A program made the position numbers and the translations under genes. From Muribaculaceae bacterium (GTDB lineage: Bacteria > Bacteroidota > Bacteroidia > Bacteroidales > Muribaculaceae): a stretch of DNA of 10,478 nucleotides. Below the pieces are notes generated by a model. It was given only the letters and a program-made list of their open reading frames with translations, was not told the DNA's origin and made no database searches. The stretch spans positions 1 through 10,478 of the forward strand of contig VSPF01000106.1 in assembly GCA_009775195.1 (NCBI GenBank). The letters run 5' to 3'. Position 1 is the stretch's first letter; each line of letters begins with the position of its first letter. This document shows, piece by piece, positions 1-5,735 of this stretch.

Positions 1-137
1 GAAGAGTACAGTACCGGGACCGCACAGGCAAGAGAGTGAAATGTTACATATACACCATTGATGTACCAGACGTGGGTAAAGTCTTTGATGCCAAGCTCGC
101 CGATATTACCGTGGTGTCTACCCAACCAATCTATTGA
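1..137 (+). CDS. C-terminal end of an unrecognised protein (partial)
   Basis: An open frame enters from the left edge (first full codon at position 3) and ends at TGA 135-137, giving the last 44 residues of a protein. The tail is basic in its first half (RDRTGKRVK) and then alternates polar and hydrophobic residues (YIYTIDV, ITVVSTQ), as in a beta-rich domain. The stop overlaps the ATG of the next gene by one base (TGATG), so the two are probably co-transcribed and translationally coupled. I do not recognise a family from this fragment. The frame is judged real from its lack of stops and the tight junction. Confidence 0.7.
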   Translation, partial: RVQYRDRTGKRVKCYIYTIDVPDVGKVFDAKLADITVVSTQPIY

Positions 138-955
138 TGGCCATGGTAAAATATCTGACCATGTGTTTGCTTTTCATGTTCTCCACCTGCTGTTCTTACG
201 GGCAGGTGGTGACATCGAAAAATACACTTAATTTCCTCTTTGCGCGCAACGTAAAGAGTGTAGACGAACTCATCAGCCGTTTCAACGGTGCCGAAACGCA
301 TCCCGACATACCGATGGATTCGCTGAGTCGGCGAGACAATATACTCGCCCTCTTCAGCCCCGACATAGACACGAACGGCCTGAAAAAAGATGAGTTCGAG
401 CGCGTGGTATATGAGTTCGCGGCAGATGCCGAAAAGTGGCCTGGCAAGCTCGACATTGCAAGTGAAAATGTATTTGTCGAGATGCCGTGTAGTTTCAAAT
501 TTGCCGACAGACCATTCGATGCCACCTTGCTGCTTCGCCGTGAAAATACGGAAAGAGGGTCGTCGAGATGGGCAATTGCCGGTGTAAAGGGTTTGCGCAA
601 ATCCGGTTTCTATTCCGATAGGTTTAGCGGTATAAGCCCTGTCGACCACGAATTGGAATTTGTGGGTCTTTCTGAACAATTTAATAACAATAAGAAACAA
701 ATACCGAATATCATCAGTCACTCGCGTAATATCGACGAGTTGTCACTGCTCCTGGGCTTGGCGCAGAGTCGTGATTTCAAATTAGTCGGTTGCAGAAATA
801 TAAGTGTTCATTTTCTTGATGTGCCCGGCTATGTGTTTTCTATCAGGCAGTCTCTAAAAGAGGACGATTTAGGTTCGTGGATGATAGTCTATCTTGAGAA
901 GGCCGGAGACTTTAATAAATTAGAGTATATAAACCGCCTTTTTGGTTTAGAATAG
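137..955 (+). CDS. Secreted protein of unknown function (272 aa)
   Basis: The product starts with a signal peptide: a Lys at residue 5, a hydrophobic stretch over residues 6-19, then a likely signal peptidase I site after SYG, leaving Gln23 as mature residue 1. The mature part is soluble-looking, with no further membrane helix, and mixes charged helical stretches (KKDEFERVVYEFAADAEKW) with short beta-like segments. I recognise no family. The ATG at 137 is preferred because it overlaps the previous stop by one base; a TTG at 134 is unlikely, and an ATG at 143 would remove only two residues. The next gene begins 8 bases after the stop, so this is an inner gene of the left-hand secreted operon. 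The coding sequence is clear; the function is not known. Confidence 0.85.
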   Translation: MAMVKYLTMCLLFMFSTCCSYGQVVTSKNTLNFLFARNVKSVDELISRFNGAETHPDIPMDSLSRRDNILALFSPDIDTNGLKKDEFERVVYEFAADAEKWPGKLDIASENVFVEMPCSFKFADRPFDATLLLRRENTERGSSRWAIAGVKGLRKSGFYSDRFSGISPVDHELEFVGLSEQFNNNKKQIPNIISHSRNIDELSLLLGLAQSRDFKLVGCRNISVHFLDVPGYVFSIRQSLKEDDLGSWMIVYLEKAGDFNKLEYINRLFGLE

Positions 956-963
956 AAAAAAAT

Positions 964-1698
964 ATGAAAAAGCTAATCATTTTATTGGTCGTTGTCATTT
1001 CTTCAGTCATGTCTTCGACGGCACAGGTTTTCTACCATCGTATTGACGTTACGACCGGAAATTTATATTCGTTTGTGGCGTCTAACCTTATCTCGGCCGG
1101 CTTGAATTATATTTCGCAAGACCGACTGCTCGATACCTCTTTCGGTTATACGGTTTATGATAGTTCGTACCCCGGTGCTACTATCAAGATGAAAGATTAT
1201 AGCCGGACAGGTATAACCATGCGAGATTTGATAGCTGATAGCTCATATGGTGTCAAACTTGGCTATCAAAGTTTTTACCCAGGTGTTTTCAACTGGGGTA
1301 TATACGGCTCGGCACACTATAAAATCAACAGGTTTAAGATGGAGTATTCTGATTTGTTGATGCCGCAAAACATACACCGTCTGCAATTAGGAGGAGGAAT
1401 TCTTTTGTCGTTTGGCTCGATTGACAGTGCAGCCAAAGCGGTAATCGAGGCCGGTATACGCTACAATCTGCCCGTAAGATATAAAGGCTCATGGGGTGTT
1501 GATGCCGGGTCGGTATTGGAAAAGGGAATCACTAACCATTATTCGATACGATTTGGAGGCTTTGGCGTGCTACAAGGTGTTGGGTTGTTTGCTGAAATAC
1601 CATTGTACAATCTGGTCAAGAGTAATGCCATTTTCCCTGGACTTAAGTTCAAACCCTATACATTTGGTATAACATATACTATAATGCCATGGAATTGA
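964..1698 (+). CDS. Secreted protein, possible outer-membrane beta-barrel (244 aa)
   Basis: It has a clear signal peptide (Lys2-Lys3, hydrophobic core 4-16, cleavage after SSTA, mature Gln21). The mature chain is rich in Tyr, Phe and Gly arranged in alternating strands, for example GVKLGYQSFYPGVFNWGIYGSA near residues 95-116, the Gly-rich RLQLGGGILLSFG segment near 139-151, and a last strand YTFGITYTI just before the end. This pattern fits a small outer-membrane barrel or porin-like protein, but no named family is recognised. It lies 8 bases after the preceding gene, and its last 10 bases overlap the start of the next gene, so the three genes form an operon. Barrel identity is an inference from residue pattern. 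Confidence 0.8.
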   Translation: MKKLIILLVVVISSVMSSTAQVFYHRIDVTTGNLYSFVASNLISAGLNYISQDRLLDTSFGYTVYDSSYPGATIKMKDYSRTGITMRDLIADSSYGVKLGYQSFYPGVFNWGIYGSAHYKINRFKMEYSDLLMPQNIHRLQLGGGILLSFGSIDSAAKAVIEAGIRYNLPVRYKGSWGVDAGSVLEKGITNHYSIRFGGFGVLQGVGLFAEIPLYNLVKSNAIFPGLKFKPYTFGITYTIMPWN

Positions 1699-2531
1699 GA
1701 CGATTATTATATGTTGCCGTAACTTTTGTCTTCATGGCATCGAGTCAGCTGTCTTTGGGCCAAATACCGGTTCCGCCTGCAGTCAGACAATTTTACGGCG
1801 GTATGGAACAAATGCTGGCATGTAATACAACTGCCGAAATTAGTGAACTCGAAATGAGCATGAACAAGTGCTTTTTCGGATATGAGAATAGTGGTATGAA
1901 CTTACCGAATGATTTCAGGCATATCGAACTCGATGCCGGCACGCCATCGCATGACAATGAGATGCTTACTTCGAATAACTATATAAACAAGCTTAGTAAG
2001 TACGTATATGCTGATAGGAGTCTTAAGCCGACAGTCAAGATAAGTTCATTTAGTAAGAAAACAGGCACATTGCCTACATTTGATAAGAAGATGAGTGCCG
2101 AAGATGCATACGTTGAAACTATTGTGAGAAAGAAGTTTTCGTATGTCACATCTTCGGGACTTGTAGACAAGGAGTTTATCGACACTGTATATACCCATGT
2201 GATACAAAATAGGATTAGTGTCATTGTAAACGGCATGGGTACGGACAAGGGTGATAATAACTTGGAATTGTTAAAGGTTAGGGCGGCGCAGGCATACCAA
2301 GACAAGCGATACGGTGATGCATACAAAATATTCCAGAGAATAATAGAACTCGACCGTCATGATTCGGAACCTCTATATCGGCTGGCTTTAATGACATATT
2401 ACGGCAAGGGTTGCAAATCGGACAAACGTAAGGGGATAAGTTTGATGGAGGAGTCGTCTTATCGACACGGCCTGTATAGTACTAAAGCTGATAACGTGTT
2501 GCGCAATTGGAAATATAAGAATGTATTGTAA
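1689..2531 (+). CDS. Secreted protein with C-terminal TPR/Sel1-like repeats (280 aa)
   Basis: The N-terminus MELRRLL followed by a hydrophobic core is a signal peptide, with a likely cut after SLG leaving Gln25. Residues 25-185 are unrecognised. The C-terminal part is helical: residues about 194-227 look like a TPR (AAQAYQDKRYGDAYKIFQRIIELDRHD), followed at about 228-261 by a Sel1-like unit (LYRLALMTYYGKGCKSDKRKG..). Such repeats usually bind partner proteins. The gene starts 10 bases before the end of the preceding gene in another frame, a sign of translational coupling. A role as a periplasmic or surface adaptor for the neighbouring putative barrel is possible but only inferred. Codon use is AT-rich, like its two operon partners and unlike the genes to the right. 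Confidence 0.82.
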   Translation: MELRRLLYVAVTFVFMASSQLSLGQIPVPPAVRQFYGGMEQMLACNTTAEISELEMSMNKCFFGYENSGMNLPNDFRHIELDAGTPSHDNEMLTSNNYINKLSKYVYADRSLKPTVKISSFSKKTGTLPTFDKKMSAEDAYVETIVRKKFSYVTSSGLVDKEFIDTVYTHVIQNRISVIVNGMGTDKGDNNLELLKVRAAQAYQDKRYGDAYKIFQRIIELDRHDSEPLYRLALMTYYGKGCKSDKRKGISLMEESSYRHGLYSTKADNVLRNWKYKNVL

Positions 2532-2534
2532 ATT

Positions 2535-2550
2535 CCGAGACAAGTCTCGG
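2535..2550. terminator. Short hairpin after the secreted operon
   Basis: Four bases after the stop of the last secreted-operon gene lies a perfect inverted repeat with arms CCGAGA and TCTCGG and a 4-base loop. There is no T-run directly after it on either strand, so it is a weak candidate for an intrinsic terminator or a 3' mRNA-stabilising hairpin, placed between this operon and the convergent small minus-strand gene. Confidence 0.35.
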
Positions 2551-2629
2551 GCACGGGGAACAAATTTTATAGTGTGAGAACAGTCTTCTTTTCTCGGATA
2601 TGATTGGCAGGAGAGGTGTGAAACTATCG

Positions 2630-2800
2630 TCATTCCGGGGAGAGGAGGTCGTAGGTGAGGTAGCAGAGGAGGGTGGAAATAAGAAGGACTGAGAGGATGC
2701 GCAGGGGTTTCGACTTTATGATTTTGGTTTTGTCGAGAACCCAAGACAGGAGGTATGCAACAGCCGCAATTGCTATATAGATGTACCAGTGTTCGCTCAT
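2630..2800 (-). CDS. Small two-helix membrane protein (56 aa)
   Basis: On the minus strand an ATG at 2800-2798 opens a 56-codon frame ending in TGA at 2632-2630. The product has two hydrophobic segments, about residues 6-22 (IYIAIAAVAYLLSWVL) and about 34-52 (RILSVLLISTLLCYLTYDLL), joined by a Lys-rich loop (DKTKIIKSKP). By the positive-inside rule both ends would face out and the loop would be cytoplasmic. No family is recognised. The layout of two clean helices around a basic loop is hard to get by chance, which is the main argument that it is real. It is convergent with the secreted operon and lies downstream of the glutaminase-like gene on the same strand, separated from it by hairpins, so it may have its own promoter. 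No exact TAnnTTTG element is seen upstream. Confidence 0.65.
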   Translation of the reverse strand: MSEHWYIYIAIAAVAYLLSWVLDKTKIIKSKPLRILSVLLISTLLCYLTYDLLSPE

Positions 2801-2892
2801 GAGGGTGTGTATTTGAAGTTCTTCGTATTAGACGCGGGTTTAAGCGAATAATTACAAACTTGAATTACAAATTTCATGAGGATATATACATC

Positions 2893-2929
2893 AGCCGCCC
2901 CGACAGTGACTGGCACTGCCGGGGCGGCT
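2893..2929. terminator. Strong GC-rich hairpin, intergenic
   Basis: A long inverted repeat: the left arm at 2893-2908 (AGCCGCCCCGACAGTG) pairs with the right arm at 2914-2929 with one mismatch (A2903/C2919) around a 5-base loop, giving 15 of 16 pairs. It is followed by only TTT on the plus strand and has no T-run on the minus strand. It lies between two minus-strand genes, about 100 bases past the end of the glutaminase-like gene, so it most likely ends that transcript; a structural RNA role is not excluded. Confidence 0.55.
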
Positions 2930-2991
2930 TTGCAGAAGTATATAACATTCAACCATAAAAGGCTTTGAAAAGTGGAGAGAGGAGAATTGAT

Positions 2992-3020
2992 GGTTGAGAG
3001 GCTGAGGGGCTGCCTCAACC
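2992..3020 (-). terminator. Hairpin just past the glutaminase-like gene
   Basis: Eight bases beyond the TAA of the minus-strand glutaminase-like gene, the minus strand reads GGTTGAGGC, a 9-base loop, then GCCTCTCAACC: nine pairs with a 2-base bulge. There is no T-run after it. It may act together with the stronger hairpin at 2893-2929. The bases that follow are a CT-rich tract of the kind that recurs between genes in this order of bacteria, so the hairpin may also be part of a repeat. Confidence 0.35.
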
Positions 3021-3028
3021 CTTTAATC

Positions 3029-3979
3029 TTATTCAACTGTTACTCGGGCCGAGGCGAAGACGTTGAGCTGGAGCTGCGTGGCTATGTATTCGATAGCTTT
3101 GGCCGCTTTGATGCTGACTCCGCAGTCGTCCAGTTCTGGCGAATACGCAACGATTGCACCGAAGCCCGGAAGAATTGCTATGATGGCACCGGCGAAGCTG
3201 TGTATGCCTGGCAGGCCGGTTTTACGCAGCCAGTGGCGTGCGAAGTGTTTGCCCCTGGTTGCCAAGAGTGCCACGACGTCGGCGGCGATGGAGCCGTCGA
3301 AGGCATATTCGCCCGAGTATGGGTTGCGGCCGTCGGCGGCGATGGTGGCACCTGCGGTGGCAAGCTGGCGGGCCGATAGTTCGGTCGACATGAGGCGTGT
3401 GTACATGTCGATGCACTGGGCCACGTCGTCGGCCAGTTTGAGTTCGCTGTTCTTGTAGGCGTTTACGATATCCATCGAGGCAACTTCCTCCTGATAGAGT
3501 TTGTAGAGCTTGTCGCTAAATGCGGGTTCGCTGTTGGCGAGGGCGACGAGCATGTTGGATATTACGCCGTATTTTCCTTCGGGGTCGCCCTGTGGCACGA
3601 TTGCGCTGATGGCGCGTATGCCGCAGCGGCCCAGGGGAAGTTTTTCTTTCTTTTCGTGTCCGGCGCAAGAGCAAGCGCCGCCTTTGTCGCAGCCACAGCC
3701 GCAGTGGGCACCCTGTCCGTCTTTGGCGGCAGCGGCCTGCTGGGTCTTGAGCACGACAGCGAGGGGAATACGTGCGATTTTGCCGAGGGCGAAGAGAGCG
3801 TCGGCATCGCCCTTGTCGACGCTGCGGCCGTCGGTTAGTACGACGCTGATGCCGAACGAGCCGGCTTTGGCTTCAGAGGCGACGCGAGGGTCGATTGTGC
3901 CGCCTTTTTCGCTCTTGTTGAGTTCGTAGGCAGACTTGACTACTTCCTGTAAGTTGGCAAATGAGATTTTTCGTTCCAT
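3029..3979 (-). CDS. GlsA-fold (serine-dependent glutaminase-like) protein, catalytic residues lost, Cys/His-rich insert (316 aa)
   Basis: Length and several stretches match the GlsA glutaminase family (about 310 aa, beta-lactamase-like fold, glutamine to glutamate): TDGRSVDKGDADALFALGKIARIPLAVVL (49-77) lines up with the family block DG..(F)..GDA...F.IQSISKV, Tyr193 with the conserved active-site Tyr, and TGLPGIHSFAGAIIAILPG plus AIVAYSPELDDCGVSI (254-290) with VGLPAKSGVGGGIVAIVP..AIAVWSPELDDAGNS. The enzyme's SISK box reads KIAR (67-70), KSG reads IHS (259-261), and the INAG loop reads ISNM (140-143). Glutaminase activity is therefore unlikely. Residues 92-108 carry H92, C93, C95, C97, C103, C105 and H108 in a Gly-rich loop, which suggests metal binding. 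There is no signal peptide, so it is cytoplasmic. The ATG at 3979 is the only good start. The gene is divergent from the polyferredoxin operon. Homology is fairly secure; the role is unknown. Confidence 0.85.
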   Translation of the reverse strand: MERKISFANLQEVVKSAYELNKSEKGGTIDPRVASEAKAGSFGISVVLTDGRSVDKGDADALFALGKIARIPLAVVLKTQQAAAAKDGQGAHCGCGCDKGGACSCAGHEKKEKLPLGRCGIRAISAIVPQGDPEGKYGVISNMLVALANSEPAFSDKLYKLYQEEVASMDIVNAYKNSELKLADDVAQCIDMYTRLMSTELSARQLATAGATIAADGRNPYSGEYAFDGSIAADVVALLATRGKHFARHWLRKTGLPGIHSFAGAIIAILPGFGAIVAYSPELDDCGVSIKAAKAIEYIATQLQLNVFASARVTVE

Positions 3980-4118
3980 ATTATGTAGTAGTTTTTCGAT
4001 TTTCTACTGACAATAACGTGGTTGGCGCGAACTTGGTTTTTGTAAAAAATCTTAAATATGTTGAAGTTAGTTTTTTGATTTTGCACATTTTTACTAATTT
4101 TGTGGCGTGTGCGACTAA
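3980..4118. other. AT-rich divergent intergenic region
   Basis: This stretch separates the minus-strand glutaminase-like gene from the plus-strand redox operon and must hold promoters for both. On the plus strand the -33/-7 pair at 4074-4102 is visible. On the minus strand no exact TAnnTTTG element is seen, so that promoter is not placed. A 6-bp stem (arms 4107-4112 and 4121-4126, one T-G wobble, 8-base loop) begins close to the expected plus-strand transcription start and covers the upstream ATG at 4119. Confidence 0.5.
4074..4102 (+). promoter_or_regulatory. Bacteroidota-type promoter for the redox operon
   Basis: TTTG at 4074-4077 and TAATTTTG at 4095-4102 match the -33 (TTTG) and -7 (TAnnTTTG) elements used by the main sigma factor of Bacteroidota, with 17 bases between them. 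Transcription would begin near 4109, a few dozen bases before the micropeptide and about 100 bases before the polyferredoxin ATG. Confidence 0.6.
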
Positions 4119-4142
4119 ATGCACGCTAAAATCACATTTCTT

Positions 4143-4205
4143 ATGTCAACTTTCCTCAAATACCTTAGCAGTCTGCTACTTTTGGTACTGATTCTTTTAG
4201 TGTAG
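4143..4205 (+). CDS. Candidate transmembrane micropeptide (20 aa, or 28 aa from an upstream ATG)
   Basis: ATG at 4143 opens a 20-codon frame ending in TAG 4203-4205, 7 bases before the polyferredoxin start. The peptide begins MSTFLKYLSS and ends in an unbroken Leu/Val/Ile run, that is, a single membrane helix with one Lys near the N-terminus. An in-frame ATG at 4119 would add MHAKITFL (28 aa); a TAA directly before it closes the frame upstream. It sits between the predicted promoter and the first large gene, so it would be the first thing translated on this mRNA. It could be a small subunit of the membrane polyferredoxin (compare CydX-type helpers), a leader peptide that controls translation, or a chance frame. 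Its shortness keeps confidence low. Confidence 0.4.
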   Translation: MSTFLKYLSSLLLLVLILLV

Positions 4206-4212
4206 GTTTTCT

Positions 4213-5733
4213 ATGCTCCGATATATCCGTATATTTCTTGCCGTGATAGTCTTTGTGGCCGTCATCGGCGTGTTTGTAGATTTTACCGGCACGGCAGCCG
4301 GGTGGTTTGGCTTTTTGCCTAAATATCAGCTTGTTCCGGCCCTGCTGGCGTTGAACGTGGTGGCGATAGCGGTGTTTGCCGTGCTGACACTCGTGTTCGG
4401 GCGACTGTACTGTTCGGTCTTATGCCCGCTGGGTATTTTCCAGGATATTGTCAGCCGTTGCCGCATAGCCGTGAGCCCGCGCCGCAAGCGCCGGCCGGGC
4501 GTTTTCCGTTTCAGTAAGGAGCGTAAGGTTCTGCGTTATAGCTTCCTGGGAGTGTTTGTGGTCTTGTTTGTGGCCGGGCTGTTTGCCCTGCTGCCGCAGT
4601 CGTATGCCGGTTTGCTCGACCCCTACAGCATCTTTGGCCGAGGGGTAGGGCAGTTTGCCGTGCCTGTGTGGAGGTCGGCAGTGTCGACGGCGGCCTCGAC
4701 GGCAGCCGACCATGGCGCATATCTCATCGATGGCGAGCCGGCCGTGTCGCCCTTCGTGTGGGCTGTGGCTATTGTAGCGGCCATACAGCTTGTGATTGTC
4801 GCCGTCATAGCGTGGCGGTCGGGCAGGGGTTATTGCAACGCCGTCTGTCCCGTAGGTACCATCCTCGGCTTCCTGTCGCGTTTCTCGCTGCTTAAGCCGG
4901 TCATCAATCTCGAGAAGTGCAATTCGTGCGGCTCGTGCGGCCGTCACTGCAAGGCATCGTGCATCAATACGAAGGAACATAAAATCGACTATTCGCGCTG
5001 CGTGGTATGTATGGACTGTATCAACAACTGCACGCAGGGCGCAATCACATATACCGTAAGGCGCAAGGCTGCCAAGCCGGCACAGGTGACAGCCGATGCC
5101 GGACGGCGCAGCTTTATGGTCGGCGCGGCTCTCGCCGCCGGTGCCGGAGTGGCCATGGCTGCCGACAAGACTACCGACGGCGGTTTCGCGCCGGTGAAGA
5201 ATAAGAAACGCCACAGCGGAGTAAGGGCAACGGTGCCTGCCGGCGCCATAAGCCTCGACCACCTCAGGTCGCACTGCACGGCGTGCCAGTTGTGCATCAG
5301 CGCCTGCCCCTCGGGTGTGCTGAAGCCCAGTATCAGCCCGTCGAATTTCATGCAGCCTGTAATGACGTTTACCGAGGGCTTCTGCCGCCCCGAGTGTACG
5401 TCGTGTGCCGACATCTGCCCCGCCGGTGCCATACAGCCCATAGACAAGGAGGAAAAAGCAGTGACGAAAATCGGCACGGCGGTCGTAGATGTCACCCAGT
5501 GTATCTCGGCGGCTTACGGCCAGACTTGCGGCAACTGTGCGCGTCACTGCCCCGCCGGTGCCATACGCATGGTCAAGGGCGAGAACGGCAACATGCGCCC
5601 CACGGTCGACGAAAGCCGCTGCATAGGTTGCGGCGCATGTGAATACCATTGCCCCGTAGGGTCGGCCGGCATGATTTCGTCGGAGCAGGCCGCAATCTAT
5701 GTAGAGGGTGTTGAAAACCACCGAATAATTTGA
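4213..5733 (+). CDS. NapH-NapG-like membrane polyferredoxin fusion with six [4Fe-4S] sites (506 aa)
   Basis: Residues 1-275 resemble NapH-type quinol-linked electron-transfer proteins: membrane helices at about 4-24, 40-62, 108-128 and 183-202, two CxxxCP motifs (C67/C71, C208/C212), then two ferredoxin sites (C236-C239-C242-C246 and C263-C266-C269-C273). At 298-299 a twin-arginine motif (GRRSFMVGA) leads a hydrophobic Ala/Gly stretch ending AMAA (about 317), like a Tat signal inside the chain. Residues 350-506 hold four more sites: C355-C358-C361-C365, C391-C395-C398-C402, C430-C439-C442-C446 and C470-C473-C476-C480. That matches NapG, usually a separate Tat-exported protein with four clusters. 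The likely role is electron transfer from menaquinol to a periplasmic acceptor. No nap catalytic genes are here; the next gene, an exported Fe-S reductase, is the likeliest partner (inference). Confidence 0.92.
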   Translation: MLRYIRIFLAVIVFVAVIGVFVDFTGTAAGWFGFLPKYQLVPALLALNVVAIAVFAVLTLVFGRLYCSVLCPLGIFQDIVSRCRIAVSPRRKRRPGVFRFSKERKVLRYSFLGVFVVLFVAGLFALLPQSYAGLLDPYSIFGRGVGQFAVPVWRSAVSTAASTAADHGAYLIDGEPAVSPFVWAVAIVAAIQLVIVAVIAWRSGRGYCNAVCPVGTILGFLSRFSLLKPVINLEKCNSCGSCGRHCKASCINTKEHKIDYSRCVVCMDCINNCTQGAITYTVRRKAAKPAQVTADAGRRSFMVGAALAAGAGVAMAADKTTDGGFAPVKNKKRHSGVRATVPAGAISLDHLRSHCTACQLCISACPSGVLKPSISPSNFMQPVMTFTEGFCRPECTSCADICPAGAIQPIDKEEKAVTKIGTAVVDVTQCISAAYGQTCGNCARHCPAGAIRMVKGENGNMRPTVDESRCIGCGACEYHCPVGSAGMISSEQAAIYVEGVENHRII

Positions 5734-5735
5734 TT

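Noticed and set aside
2797..3036. A 79-codon minus-strand frame whose TGA overlaps the ATG of the 56-residue gene (ATGA).
   Set aside because: It runs through both hairpins and the CT-rich repeat tract, and its product shows no domain, signal peptide or clean helix. The ATGA overlap is tempting but probably chance.
3029..3979. Calling this gene an active glutaminase (glsA).
   Set aside because: The catalytic Ser and Lys of SISK and the KSG triad are not present, so the fold can be named but the activity cannot.
3961..4191. A 76-codon plus-strand frame across the divergent spacer.
   Set aside because: It begins inside the oppositely oriented glutaminase-like gene, crosses the predicted promoter, and its product reads as AT-rich spacer translation. 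The short hydrophobic frame at 4143 is a better candidate in the same place.
4420..5721. A long minus-strand frame (433 codons) opposite the polyferredoxin gene.
   Set aside because: The plus-strand frame has six complete ferredoxin motifs and membrane helices; the opposite frame is Arg/Ala/His-rich low-complexity translation, typical of a GC-rich antisense shadow.
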